NCBI GenBank assembly: GCA_964251965.1
Contig: CAXULQ010000005.1
Coordinates: 62,001 to 126,000 of the forward strand
Length of the DNA: 64,000 nt
From: Mucilaginibacter_A sp964251965
GTDB lineage: Bacteria > Bacteroidota > Bacteroidia > Sphingobacteriales > Sphingobacteriaceae
Reading direction: 5' to 3'
In this document: positions 35,825-45,600 of the stretch, one piece after another
Numbering within the stretch: the first letter of the stretch is position 1
How the letters are laid out: each line of letters starts with the position of its first letter
Made by a program: the position numbers and the translations under genes
The notes under the pieces: model-generated
Database searches by the model: none
The model's input: only the letters and a program-made list of their open reading frames with translations
Told to the model about the DNA's origin: nothing

Positions 35825-35836
35825 TAAAAACAGCAT
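35821..35836. repeat. single motif arm (ACAG variant) containing the maeB stop codon
   Basis: GTGATAAAAACAGCAT at 35821-35836 provides the TGA of maeB at 35822-35824. It lies in the 51-base gap before ruvA. Confidence 0.6.
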
Positions 35837-35875
35837 TTGCTTTTTATTGGCAAACGCCAAAAATATTTCTAACAC

Positions 35876-36460
35876 ATGTACGATTATATAAATGGCAAAC
35901 TGGTTTTTAAATGTCCGGCTTATGTTGTAATTGATGCTGGGGGAGTGGGTTATCACATCAATATTTCCCTTAATACTTATGCTGCGCTTTCGGCAAACGA
36001 AAATTGTAAACTCTTCACCTGGCTTTACGTAAAAGAAGACGCACACATGTTGTACGGTTTTACAGATGAAGGAGAAAGAAGATTGTTTTTGCACCTAATA
36101 TCCGTATCGGGAATTGGCCCGAATACCGGCCGGATGATACTTTCCTCCATTACCCCGACAGAAATACAGACAGCTATAATTAAGGGCGATGTGCCACTGA
36201 TACAGAGAATTAAGGGAATCGGTCCGAAATCAGCCCAAAGGATAATTTTGGAGCTACAGGATAAGTTAAAAAAAGAAGGGCCAGATTCTTTAATCTCAGT
36301 TCCGGTAAACCACACTGTTAAAGAGGAAGCTTTATCTGCTTTGGTAATGCTTGGTTTTGCCAAAAATGCAGCAGAAAAGGTTATTGATCAGATTGTAAAA
36401 AAGGATGATGAAGATTTAACGGTAGAAAAATTGATAAAAATTGCATTGAAAAATTTATAA
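35876..36460 (+). CDS. ruvA: Holliday junction branch-migration protein RuvA
   Basis: RuvA tetramers bind Holliday junctions and load the RuvB motor. The 194-residue product shows the OB-fold N-terminus (MYDYINGKL to EDAHMLYGF), paired helix-hairpin-helix motifs (LISVSGIGPNTGRMIL and RIKGIGPKSAQRIILEL) and a C-terminal RuvB-binding domain (ALSALVMLGF). It precedes sprA by 23 bases. Confidence 0.96.
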   Translation: MYDYINGKLVFKCPAYVVIDAGGVGYHINISLNTYAALSANENCKLFTWLYVKEDAHMLYGFTDEGERRLFLHLISVSGIGPNTGRMILSSITPTEIQTAIIKGDVPLIQRIKGIGPKSAQRIILELQDKLKKEGPDSLISVPVNHTVKEEALSALVMLGFAKNAAEKVIDQIVKKDDEDLTVEKLIKIALKNL

Positions 36461-36483
36461 TAACAATTCTTTTTGCTTAAAAG

Positions 36484-39400
36484 GTGAAATTATTTACGAG
36501 AACGATGATGTGCGGGGCCTATTGTATTATAGCGTTTTGCTATAGTATAAAAGTTTACGCGCAGCAAGCATCAGCGGGTTCTGGTAAAAATGATACGGTT
36601 AAAATAAAGTCGCCTATTGTTGATCAGCAATCCAGGAACCAGCAATTAAGGCAAGGTTTTGTTCTTCCCGATCCTCCCAATCTTGTTAAAACTGTAGAAT
36701 ATGATCCTGCAACAAACAGTTATATTTTATCAGAAAGGGTAGGTAATTTTCTTTATCGGCCACAACGTTACCTTACCTACAGCGAATATCTCCGTTTAAA
36801 ACAAAACAACGAGATTAAAGAAAACTGGAAACAGCTTTCGGACAAATACGCAAAAGACTCGCAACAGCCTGGGTTTATCCCGCAAATCAAAATCAGGAGC
36901 AAAACTTTTGAGCAGATTTTTGGCAGCGATGTTATTGATATTCGCCCGCAAGGATCAGCAGAAGCAATTTTTGCAGGACAAATCAACAAAAACGAAAACC
37001 CGCTTTTTAATACCCGGCAGCGCAACCAGGGCAGTTTTAATTTTGATCAGCGGATACAAATGAACGTGACCGGTTCAATTGGCGACAGGTTAAAAATATC
37101 AACCAGTTACAATACGGAAGCCCAGTTTCAGTTTGAAAACCAACTTAAACTGGATTATACAGGCAAGCCAGATCAAATTATTCAAAAAATAGAGGCCGGA
37201 ACGGTAAGCATGCCCTTGCCAACTTCCTTAATTAGCGGGAGCCAGGCTTTATTTGGGGTAAAAACAAAACTTCAGTTTGGTAAGCTTAATGTAACCAGTA
37301 TATTTTCTCAGCAGCAATCGCAAAGCAGGCAAATTACTATTTCAAACGGTTCTCAGCAAGGTAATTTTAACCTTTCGCCTGCTGATTACGAAGCTAACCG
37401 GCACTATTTCTTGTCGCAATATTTTCGTAATAACTATAATAAAGCGCTTGCTAATATACCGATCATCAGTTCGAACGTCACCATCACCAAAATAGAAGTT
37501 TGGGTAACGAATAGAAGTAATACAACCAAAGATTCGAGGGACATATTGGCATTTTTAGATTTAGGCGAATACAGTCCTTATAATACATCCGTAGTTCGGG
37601 GCGGGCCTGGTTTTTCTGCTTTGCCTGCCGGTTTCCAAGGACCTGGTTTTACACAGCAATCCAACAATCTTCTGCAAAACTTGCCCGCCAATGCCCGTTT
37701 AACCAACTCGAACGATGTTGCAAATTATTTTCAATCAAGCGGCAGAACGGATAACTACGGCAAACTTACTTATGCCAGAAAGCTGACAAGTACAGAGTTT
37801 ATTTTGCATCCGCAATTGGGATATATCTCTTTAAATTATCCTTTAAATAATGATGAAGTGCTGGCCGTAGCTTATCGTTACACCAATAATGGAGTAGAAT
37901 ACCAGGTTGGAGAATTTTCTACCGATATTCCGGTTGACCCAAATATGCCAAAAGTATTATACACAAAATTGCTAAAGAACGAGTTGTTGAAAACCAGTTT
38001 GCCAACCTGGGATTTGATGATGAAGAATATTTACACTTTGGGCGCATACCAGATTAGTCCAAATGATTTTAAATTAACCATAGCCCGTTTGGACGATAAA
38101 TCCAGCATCGAAAAACCGATAATGGGAGAAGGGCAGAAGACCACCGGGAAATTGTGGATACAACTAACTGGTTTGGATAATTTAAACCAGCAAAGCGCAA
38201 AACAGCCGGACGGTTATTTTGATTTTTTAGAAGGAATTACGATTGATTCTCAAAATGGCCGCATTACTTTCCCGGTTATTGAACCTTTTGGTGCCGATTT
38301 AGCAAAACAATTTAACCCGGTAACAGAACAGGATTTGATCAGCCGATATGTTTACCAGTCGCTTTATGATTCTACTAAAACAATTGCACAACAGTTTTTT
38401 CCACAACTAAACCGATATATTATCCGCGGAACTTATTCTTCTCAGTCCGGATCGGAGTTTCAATTAAATGCCATTAATATTCCGCAAGGTTCTGTTGTGG
38501 TTACGGCTGGTACTTTACGTTTAACAGAAGGTTCTGATTATACCGTGGATTACAATATTGGCCGGATCAGGATTATTAATCAAGCGTTGTTAACTTCTGG
38601 TCAGCCTATCAACATCAAATTAGAAAGCAACGAATTGTACGGTATCCAGCAAAAGTCCTTATATGGTTCCAGGTTTGATTATAAGTTAAGCAACAAACTT
38701 AATTTAGGCGGAACCATTATGCACTTGACTGAGCAACCGATCACTCAAAAAATAAGTATTGGCGATGAGTCGATTTCCAATACCATTTATGGGTTTGATG
38801 GTACGTACAGTTCATCCTCAAGGTTGTTGACACGGTTGGTTGATAAATTGCCGTTTATCTCTACCAAAGCTCCTTCAACGGTCAGTTTTAGCGGCGAGTT
38901 TGCCCAATTGTTGCCTGGCCACCCGGCTGCTTTAAATTTTGCAGGTTCAAATGGTACAGCATATCTGGATGATTTTGAAAACAGCAGTTCTTTAATCGAT
39001 ATAAAAAGTGCTGTAAACTGGCAGCTATCAGGCACACCTCAGTTATTTCCGGAATCACAATTAAATGATAATTTATCCTACGGTTACAATCGGGCACGTT
39101 TAGCTTTTTATAACATCGACCCTATTTTTTACGATCGTGCCAATTCTCAGGCACCGCCACTCCCGGATTCAAGAAACGAATTGTCGAACCATTTTGTACG
39201 AGAGGTTTTAGAACAAGAAGTTTTCCCCTATAAACAAAGCGTTACCGGCCAGCCTTTAAGTTTGCCAACTTTAGATTTGGCTTTTTATCCAAAAGTGCGT
39301 GGCCCATATAACTTTGCAACCTCCGGAATAAACAATGATGGCACACTGCAAAATCCGCAAAGCAGGTGGGGTGGTATTTTCCGCAAGATGGACAGTAATG

Positions 39401-42400
39401 ATTTTGAATCCTTAAACGTACAATATATCGAGTTTTGGGTTTTAGACCCTTTCATTTACAAACCAACTTCTCCCGGAGGAGATTTGTATTTTAACTTGGG
39501 CAGTATTTCTGAAGATATTTTAAAAGACGGGCGCAAAAGTTTAGAAAACGGTTTGCCTGCCGATGGCGATGTATCCAAAGTAGATACAACTGCCTGGGGC
39601 AGAGTACCGAAATTACAGCCTGTGGTACAATCTTTTGACAATGACCCATCAGCCAGGGCTTTACAAGATGTAGGTTTAGACGGAATGGCCGATGCAGACG
39701 AGCGGCAAAAATATGCTCCTTTTATCCAGCAAATTCATAGTGTTTTAAATTCTACAGCTTATTCTCAAATTAATAACGATCCGTCTTCTGATAATTATTT
39801 GTATTTCCGGGGAGGACAGTACGATGAAGCCAATGCCGGAATTTTGCGCCGGTACAGTCAGTACAATGGTACAGAGGGCAATTCGAAAACAACAGAACAA
39901 TCAAAAGCACAGCTTGGCCTGGATAATTCTGCTTCTACCTCATTGCCCGACGGAGAAGACGTAAACCGTGATAATAATATGAGCCAGGCTGATGAATACT
40001 TTCAGTACAAGGTTTCAATTCGGCCGCAGGATATGGTTGTTGGCAAAAATTTTATTGCTGATAAGGTAACTTCTCAGGTTAAATTAACCAACGGTAATAC
40101 ACAAGCGGTTACCTGGTACCAGTTTCGTGTGCCAATTAATGGTTATCAGTCTAAAGTTGGCAACATTGAGGATTTTAAAGCAATCCGTTTCATCCGGATG
40201 TTCATGACCAATTTTGCCGACACTGCCATCTTGCGTTTTGCCAGGCTGCAATTAATTCGGGGCGAGTGGCGTGCTTTCAATACCGAAAATAGTACAACAA
40301 ATATCATTGCTGATCCGGCAATTGTAAACCCTTCGCTTGATAATTCTACCATTGATGTATCTACCGTAAATATAGAGGAGAACGGAAATCGCACACCTAT
40401 CCCTTATGTTGTTCCGCCAGGTATTACCCGCCAGCGCGATTTTAATAATTATACCACCAATACATTGCTAAACGAGCAATCTCTGCAAACAACAGTTAAA
40501 AACCTGCGCGACGGCTACTCGAAAGCTACGTTTAAAACGTTTAACAATGATTTGAGGCAGTACAAGGAGCTGGATATGTTCATTCATGCGGAAGGGGCAC
40601 AATTACAAAATGGTGATGTAAGTGCTTTCATTCGTTTAGGGGTTGATTACATAGATAATTACTACGAATACGAAATACCTTTACAAATAACGCCAGCTAC
40701 CACGCGAGATCCTGATGCAATTTGGCCTGCCTCTAACAAATTAGCATTACAGCTTTCTGTACTTACCCGTGCAAAAACAGCACGTAATAATGCCATGTTA
40801 AACGGTGCGCCGTGGCCTTTAAATTTACCTTTTACTTTTACAGACGGTGCCAACAAAGTAACTATAAAAGGGCAGCCAGATTTAAGCCGTTTAAAAACGA
40901 TTATGCTGGGTGTGCGAAATCCATATAAAGGAAATTCTCCTCCGGGAAAGGATGACGGACTGGATAAATCTGCTATTGTTTGGTTTGATGAGCTACGGTT
41001 AACCAATTTTAAAGAGCAAGGCGGCTGGGCTGCAACGGGCAGGTTTAACGCTAAACTGGCAGATTTAGGCGATGTAAGTATTGCAGGCAGTAAAAGCACT
41101 ATTGGTTTTGGTACTTTGGATTCTAGGATTAGTGACCGTAGCCTCAGCGATAATCAATCTGTAGATGTATCGGCCAACATGGAACTGGGCAAATTTTTTC
41201 CGGCAAAATCTGGTATTAAAATACCGGTTTATGTAAACTATTCTAATCAAAAAATCACACCGGAGTACGATCCAGCTTCTCCTGATATCGACTTAAAATC
41301 AGAACTGGCGCAGGTATCAAAAGCTAAAAAAGATTCGATCATTAATGTGGTGGAAGATTATACCGTTAGAAAAAGCTTCAACCTAACCAATATTCATAAG
41401 GCAAAAACAGCACCTAATGCCAAAAGCCATATTTGGGATGTGGAGAACCTGAGTGCCACGTATGTTTATACCGAGTATGAGCACCATGATTTTATTACAG
41501 AAAATGCTTTTCAAAAAACGTATATAGTTGGCTTAAATTACATTTATAATAACCAGCCTAAGTTTTACAGTCCTTTTCAAAAGATAATTAAAAGCAACTT
41601 ATTGAAATTGTTTAAGGATTTTAACTTCAGCATCTTGCCGTCCAGATTAAACTTCAGCATCAACTTAAACCGCTTTTATTCTGAAAATACTCTTAGGAAC
41701 AATGACCCGGAAAACTTTATTGCGATACCAACTACGTATAACAAAAACTTTTTAATCAGCCGTGTTTATGGTATTGGATGGAACCTTTCCAAGTCATTGC
41801 AAATGGATTTTGATGCAACCAATTTAGGCGTAATAGATGAACCAGCAGGCCGAATCAACGGTTTAAAGCAGGATACTTTATGGAACAATTTAAAAAAACT
41901 GGGCCGGACCACTAATTATACGCACACTATCAATTTTAACTATACTACACCAATCAACAAAATTCCTGGCTTAGACTGGACAAATATGACGATGCGTTAC
42001 AGCACGCAGTTTAACTGGAATTCGCAGGCACAATTTTCATTAAATAACCCGGCTTTTGATGTAGGCAATACCATTCAAAATTCGCGCACCATCCAACTAA
42101 ATCCTGTTTTAAATTTTATTGGTTTGTATAATAAAATACCGATATTAAAAAAAGCAAATGAGGCCGATCAAGGCGGGTTAGGTAATTTACTGCTTCATAT
42201 TATAACCAGCGTAAAAAACATTAGCGGAACTTACACGCGGACAGAAGGCACGTTTTTACCAGGCTATTTGCCTAAAACAAAGTTTTTTGGGGAAGATTTG
42301 AATTACAATGCGCCTGGTATCGGATTTCTTTTAGGCAGTCAGGCTGATATCCGCAGCAGGGCAATTTCTAACGGCTGGATCAGTACGGACACTTTGCAAA

Positions 42401-43539
42401 ATCAACTGTTTACCAAAACATTAAATGAAGATTTACGGCTGAGGGGCGTATTAGAACCAATTCCGGATTTGCGCATAGAACTAAGTGCATTCCGTACCCG
42501 CAACTTAAACTATCAAACCAACTTTAAATATTCGCCAATAACCAATGATATCGAAAATTTAAGTCCGATTACTTCGGGAGATTACAGTATTTCTTATTTT
42601 ACTTTGCCTACGGCTTTTTCTAAAACATCAGGTATAAACAACACTTCATCTGTTTTTCAAAAGTTTTTAGACGATCGTAGCATAGTTTCCCAAAGGCTTG
42701 GAAGGCAAAACCCGAACTCAGCCAGAACTGTAACCAATGGTTTTGCTGATGGTTATAGCGCCAACGACCAGGATGTATTGGTGCCTGCATTTTTAGCTGC
42801 CTATTCTGGTAAAAATGCCAGCACTATCGGTACGTCCAGTTTCCCTAATATCCCAATTCCCAATTGGCAAATTACTTATAACGGATTAAGCAAAATACCT
42901 TTTTTAGCAGATATTTTTGATTCTTTTGATTTTCGGCATGGTTACCGTTCTGCTTATAGTGTAAATGGATTTAACACTTTGCTCCGTTATTCCGAAGCCA
43001 ACGGTGCTGTTAATGTCCGCGATGCCAACAATGATTTTTTACCTTTTTACCAGTATTCGCAAATCACCATTTTTGAACAGTTTGTGCCTTTACTTGGTTT
43101 TGATGCCCGTTTTAAAAACAGCATGACCGGTACTTTTGAATACCGTAAAAGCAGGACACTTAGTTTAAGTTTGCTAAACAGTCAGTTAACGCAGCAAAAT
43201 GAAAACAATATAGTATTCGGTTTTGGTTATCACACTAATAAATTCCGTTTTCCTTTTGGGTTGTTCAGTAACCTCCAACTTAAAAACGATATGACCTTTA
43301 AACTTGATTTTGCCCTAACGGATAATAAAACAGTGATTTATCGGCCAGACGTACAGGAAGCAGATATTTCATCAGGTGCAAAAAATATAACAGTGCGGCC
43401 TTCTATCAATTATGTCATCAATCAGCGGTTTAATATGCAGTTGTTTTACGATTCTAACATCACCAAGCCTTACACATCACAATCTTTTAACACAGCTTTT
43501 ACCAATTTTGGTGTTAATTTGAAGTTGCTTTTTCAGTAA
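36484..43539 (+). CDS. sprA: gliding motility / type IX secretion channel SprA (SOV)
   Basis: SprA is the giant outer-membrane translocon of the type IX secretion system and is needed for gliding in Flavobacteria. The product is about 2351 residues, the expected size. A signal peptide precedes a proline-rich start and very long runs of beta-strand sequence. Recognisable blocks include VVTAGTLRLTEGSDYTVDYN, AYLDDFENSSSLIDIK and DNNMSQADEYFQYKVSIRP. The start is GTG 36484 or ATG 36505. Other T9SS parts (PorK-N, PorV) are not in this window. Confidence 0.95.
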   Translation: MKLFTRTMMCGAYCIIAFCYSIKVYAQQASAGSGKNDTVKIKSPIVDQQSRNQQLRQGFVLPDPPNLVKTVEYDPATNSYILSERVGNFLYRPQRYLTYSEYLRLKQNNEIKENWKQLSDKYAKDSQQPGFIPQIKIRSKTFEQIFGSDVIDIRPQGSAEAIFAGQINKNENPLFNTRQRNQGSFNFDQRIQMNVTGSIGDRLKISTSYNTEAQFQFENQLKLDYTGKPDQIIQKIEAGTVSMPLPTSLISGSQALFGVKTKLQFGKLNVTSIFSQQQSQSRQITISNGSQQGNFNLSPADYEANRHYFLSQYFRNNYNKALANIPIISSNVTITKIEVWVTNRSNTTKDSRDILAFLDLGEYSPYNTSVVRGGPGFSALPAGFQGPGFTQQSNNLLQNLPANARLTNSNDVANYFQSSGRTDNYGKLTYARKLTSTEFILHPQLGYISLNYPLNNDEVLAVAYRYTNNGVEYQVGEFSTDIPVDPNMPKVLYTKLLKNELLKTSLPTWDLMMKNIYTLGAYQISPNDFKLTIARLDDKSSIEKPIMGEGQKTTGKLWIQLTGLDNLNQQSAKQPDGYFDFLEGITIDSQNGRITFPVIEPFGADLAKQFNPVTEQDLISRYVYQSLYDSTKTIAQQFFPQLNRYIIRGTYSSQSGSEFQLNAINIPQGSVVVTAGTLRLTEGSDYTVDYNIGRIRIINQALLTSGQPINIKLESNELYGIQQKSLYGSRFDYKLSNKLNLGGTIMHLTEQPITQKISIGDESISNTIYGFDGTYSSSSRLLTRLVDKLPFISTKAPSTVSFSGEFAQLLPGHPAALNFAGSNGTAYLDDFENSSSLIDIKSAVNWQLSGTPQLFPESQLNDNLSYGYNRARLAFYNIDPIFYDRANSQAPPLPDSRNELSNHFVREVLEQEVFPYKQSVTGQPLSLPTLDLAFYPKVRGPYNFATSGINNDGTLQNPQSRWGGIFRKMDSNDFESLNVQYIEFWVLDPFIYKPTSPGGDLYFNLGSISEDILKDGRKSLENGLPADGDVSKVDTTAWGRVPKLQPVVQSFDNDPSARALQDVGLDGMADADERQKYAPFIQQIHSVLNSTAYSQINNDPSSDNYLYFRGGQYDEANAGILRRYSQYNGTEGNSKTTEQSKAQLGLDNSASTSLPDGEDVNRDNNMSQADEYFQYKVSIRPQDMVVGKNFIADKVTSQVKLTNGNTQAVTWYQFRVPINGYQSKVGNIEDFKAIRFIRMFMTNFADTAILRFARLQLIRGEWRAFNTENSTTNIIADPAIVNPSLDNSTIDVSTVNIEENGNRTPIPYVVPPGITRQRDFNNYTTNTLLNEQSLQTTVKNLRDGYSKATFKTFNNDLRQYKELDMFIHAEGAQLQNGDVSAFIRLGVDYIDNYYEYEIPLQITPATTRDPDAIWPASNKLALQLSVLTRAKTARNNAMLNGAPWPLNLPFTFTDGANKVTIKGQPDLSRLKTIMLGVRNPYKGNSPPGKDDGLDKSAIVWFDELRLTNFKEQGGWAATGRFNAKLADLGDVSIAGSKSTIGFGTLDSRISDRSLSDNQSVDVSANMELGKFFPAKSGIKIPVYVNYSNQKITPEYDPASPDIDLKSELAQVSKAKKDSIINVVEDYTVRKSFNLTNIHKAKTAPNAKSHIWDVENLSATYVYTEYEHHDFITENAFQKTYIVGLNYIYNNQPKFYSPFQKIIKSNLLKLFKDFNFSILPSRLNFSINLNRFYSENTLRNNDPENFIAIPTTYNKNFLISRVYGIGWNLSKSLQMDFDATNLGVIDEPAGRINGLKQDTLWNNLKKLGRTTNYTHTINFNYTTPINKIPGLDWTNMTMRYSTQFNWNSQAQFSLNNPAFDVGNTIQNSRTIQLNPVLNFIGLYNKIPILKKANEADQGGLGNLLLHIITSVKNISGTYTRTEGTFLPGYLPKTKFFGEDLNYNAPGIGFLLGSQADIRSRAISNGWISTDTLQNQLFTKTLNEDLRLRGVLEPIPDLRIELSAFRTRNLNYQTNFKYSPITNDIENLSPITSGDYSISYFTLPTAFSKTSGINNTSSVFQKFLDDRSIVSQRLGRQNPNSARTVTNGFADGYSANDQDVLVPAFLAAYSGKNASTIGTSSFPNIPIPNWQITYNGLSKIPFLADIFDSFDFRHGYRSAYSVNGFNTLLRYSEANGAVNVRDANNDFLPFYQYSQITIFEQFVPLLGFDARFKNSMTGTFEYRKSRTLSLSLLNSQLTQQNENNIVFGFGYHTNKFRFPFGLFSNLQLKNDMTFKLDFALTDNKTVIYRPDVQEADISSGAKNITVRPSINYVINQRFNMQLFYDSNITKPYTSQSFNTAFTNFGVNLKLLFQ

Positions 43540-43549
43540 TACCAGTTTT

Positions 43550-43603
43550 TATGGTATAAAAAAAGCATGCCTGATTATTACCAAACATGCTTCTTTTACC
43601 ATA
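43550..43603. terminator. heads-inward motif hairpin between sprA and a convergent gene
   Basis: TATGGTATAAAAAAAGCATG (43550-43569) and CATGCTTCTTTTACCATA (43586-43603) form a stem with a 2-base bulge and a 16-base loop, flanked by A/T tracts. It starts 11 bases after the sprA stop and ends nine bases before the stop of the minus-strand barrel gene, so it can act in both directions. Confidence 0.7.
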
Positions 43604-43612
43604 GAAAATTAC

Positions 43613-44191
43613 TTATTTCAAATCGCCCCTAACTTTGTTTACTGTAGTCCTTCCTGGCAAATAAACCTGGAAACCAAAATTTAAAGCAAGGGCACTTGAG
43701 TAACCATTGTTACCAAAACCGGCCACAGCATTATATTTAAGCAAAGTTTCTAAACCGATGCTTGGTGTAATAAAATACGCAAAACCTGGTCCGAAGCCAA
43801 AGCCTAAACCGTTAGTATTGCCACCGCTGCCAGAGTAGTTTACTCCTTCAATTCCGATGTTCGCTTCACCAAAAATACGGCCGTGTTTAACAATTTCTGT
43901 TCCTGCACCGCTGTATTTGCGGGCCAATGCGCCAATGCCATAATTAACGGTAGAACCTGCGCCAGTGGCAGTTGCAATTCCAAAGTTTACGTATCCACCC
44001 AAAGCAGTGTTATCTTGTATAAACCATGCTGCTTTTGGAGAAATCGTACCTGTGAAGTTACCGCCCTTTTCTAAACTTAAATTTAAATTCGCCAGGTCTC
44101 CCCCAATTAAAACATTGCCTTTTTGGATTTGGGCTTTTGCAGTAAATAGCAATCCGAATATTGCAAATCCTGCTAATGTAATCTTTTTCAT
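43613..44191 (-). CDS. small outer-membrane beta-barrel protein
   Basis: This 192-residue protein has a signal peptide (1-20, ending TAKA). Its body is glycine-rich with alternating strands (LIGGDLANLNLSLEKGGNFT and FGFGPGFAYFITPSIGLET), like 8-stranded porin-like or OmpA-type barrels. No function can be named. It lies on the opposite strand between sprA and gcvH, a gap that I recall as closed in many Bacteroidota. That makes it look inserted, with a motif hairpin at its 3' side. Confidence 0.7.
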   Translation of the reverse strand: MKKITLAGFAIFGLLFTAKAQIQKGNVLIGGDLANLNLSLEKGGNFTGTISPKAAWFIQDNTALGGYVNFGIATATGAGSTVNYGIGALARKYSGAGTEIVKHGRIFGEANIGIEGVNYSGSGGNTNGLGFGFGPGFAYFITPSIGLETLLKYNAVAGFGNNGYSSALALNFGFQVYLPGRTTVNKVRGDLK

Positions 44192-44349
44192 TGTAGTAGT
44201 TTTTATTATAGTTTAACAATGCCGTAATAACAAAACCTTAAAACCTTGGTTTTAACTTTTATGTAATTATTATGTGATACTTCTGCAATTAAAAGTTTGG
44301 CAAGTTCAGTTTCTAATCGTGTTTTTATTAATTTTGGGAAAAAAAGAAC

Positions 44350-44730
44350 ATGAAATTTCCTTCAGAATTAAAATATACCAAAGACCATGAGTGGGTGAGG
44401 GTTGATGGCAATACGGCTTATATCGGCATTACAGATTTTGCACAACACGAGCTGGGAGATATCGTTTATATAGATATTAATACCGTTGGCGAGCAAGTTG
44501 CCAAAGAAAGTATATTTGGTACGGTGGAAGCTGTAAAAACAGTTTCTGATTTATTTATGCCGGTTAGCGGAGAAGTTTTAGAAGTTAATGCCGAACTGGA
44601 TGCTAAGCCTGAATTGGTTAATTCTGACCCTTTTGGTGATGGCTGGATGGTAAAAATCTTGGTTTCAGATCCGGCAGAATTAGATGAACTTTTATCGGCA
44701 GAAAGTTATAAAGCTTTAATAGGCGCTTAA
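44350..44730 (+). CDS. gcvH: glycine cleavage system H protein
   Basis: GcvH carries a lipoyl-lysine arm that shuttles the methylamine group among the P, T and L proteins. The 126-residue product shows the lipoylation site Lys in GTVEAVKTVSDLF, the start KYTKDHEWVRVDG and NSDPFGDGWMVKI near the end. The stop overlaps the VanZ-like ATG (TAATG). TAATTTTG at 44329-44336 is a possible -7 element, though close to the start. Confidence 0.96.
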   Translation: MKFPSELKYTKDHEWVRVDGNTAYIGITDFAQHELGDIVYIDINTVGEQVAKESIFGTVEAVKTVSDLFMPVSGEVLEVNAELDAKPELVNSDPFGDGWMVKILVSDPAELDELLSAESYKALIGA

Positions 44731-45125
44731 TGCAGAAACTATTAAAATACCAGAGCCTTACCTTAATCTGGGCTTTGTTTATTTTTATTATCTGTTGCGT
44801 TTCTTTAGGAAAAGTAGGCGAATCGCATTTGTTTTTTAAAGGCTTTGATAAACTCACACATACAGGTTTATTTTTTGTGCTTACCATTTTTACTTTTTAT
44901 GGTTTAATCCGTAAACAGCAACACATTAAATTCCCGGCATCTGTATTTATAGCTGTATTAATGGTTATGTTTTTGTTCGGCGGCACAATTGAGCTTCTGC
45001 AATGGAAAATCTTTACTTACCGCAGTGCAGAGTGGGACGATCTTTTTTGCGATGTGCTGGGTTCTTTAATGGGTATTTTCAGTATTTTAGTAACTACGTA
45101 TGCCATACAAGCTCAAAAACAATAA
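44730..45125 (+). CDS. VanZ-family membrane protein
   Basis: This 131-residue protein has about four transmembrane helices. VanZ features are FFKGFDKLTHTGLFFVLT (Asp-Lys-x-x-His) and GTIELLQWK...SAEWDDLFCDVLGSLMG. VanZ proteins affect teicoplanin resistance or membrane traits, mostly of unknown mechanism. Coupling to gcvH by a one-base overlap is a recurrent Bacteroidota arrangement. Its 3' end overlaps a tiny lipoprotein gene. Confidence 0.88.
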   Translation: MQKLLKYQSLTLIWALFIFIICCVSLGKVGESHLFFKGFDKLTHTGLFFVLTIFTFYGLIRKQQHIKFPASVFIAVLMVMFLFGGTIELLQWKIFTYRSAEWDDLFCDVLGSLMGIFSILVTTYAIQAQKQ

Positions 45126-45237
45126 ACAACTATTAGCCGCATCTTTTCTTGCAGTAATGTTATTTTCTTCCTGCGGATTGTTCCACAAAAAATGCAATTG
45201 CCCGCATTTTCGCTATAATTCCTATCAGCGGCAGTAA
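45100..45237 (+). CDS. 45-residue lipoprotein overlapping the VanZ gene
   Basis: A short frame from ATG 45100 to TAA 45237 encodes 45 residues. It begins MPYKLKNNKQLLAASFLAV and contains the lipobox MLFSSC followed by GLFHKKCNCPHF, ending YNSYQRQ. A basic start, a hydrophobic stretch and Ser-Ser-Cys-Gly give a complete lipoprotein signal, and the mature peptide would be only about 20 residues with a CNC motif. It overlaps the last 26 bases of the VanZ-like gene in another frame. The signal makes it convincing despite its size; function unknown. Confidence 0.6.
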   Translation: MPYKLKNNKQLLAASFLAVMLFSSCGLFHKKCNCPHFRYNSYQRQ

Positions 45238-45276
45238 TCGTTTTTCATCTAAAACTTTAATAAACATCAATTTTAT

Positions 45277-45295
45277 GTTGATAAAAGAAGCATCA
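45277..45295. repeat. single motif arm upstream of feoA
   Basis: GTTGATAAAAGAAGCATCA is an exact core copy, preceded by the AT-rich flank CAATTTTAT. It lies in the 141-base gap between the small lipoprotein and feoA. Confidence 0.6.
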
Positions 45296-45378
45296 ATAAT
45301 TACAAAAAGATTATTAACTCTTATTTGGATTTAATTTAAATAAGGTTTAGCTTTACGGTATAATTTGTATTTTTATCC

Positions 45379-45594
45379 ATGAAGCTATCGCAACTAACAA
45401 TAGGCAAAAAAGGTATCATCAAAGAATTTACCGATTTGGAAATGTCTGTTAAACTGATGGAAATGGGTTGTTTGCCGGGCGAGGAAATCAGCATCCAACG
45501 CATTGCGCCGCTTGGCGACCCGATTGCCATTAATGTTTCCGGTTACCAGTTAAGTTTGCGCAAACGCGAAGCATCTACCATTATATTACAATAA
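45379..45594 (+). CDS. feoA: ferrous iron transport protein A
   Basis: FeoA is a 71-residue SH3-like protein that works with FeoB in Fe(II) uptake. It shows the pattern MKLSQLTIGKKGIIKEF, then LMEMGCLPGEEISIQRIAPLG and DPIAINVSGYQLSLRKREA. A promoter-like TATAATTTG at 45359-45367 lies just before the start. feoB follows after six bases. Confidence 0.93.
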   Translation: MKLSQLTIGKKGIIKEFTDLEMSVKLMEMGCLPGEEISIQRIAPLGDPIAINVSGYQLSLRKREASTIILQ

Positions 45595-45600
45595 TTTGCG

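Noticed and set aside
40662..41099. 145-codon minus-strand frame inside sprA
   Set aside because: Antisense to a clear sprA coding region, low complexity, and without any start context; a shadow frame.
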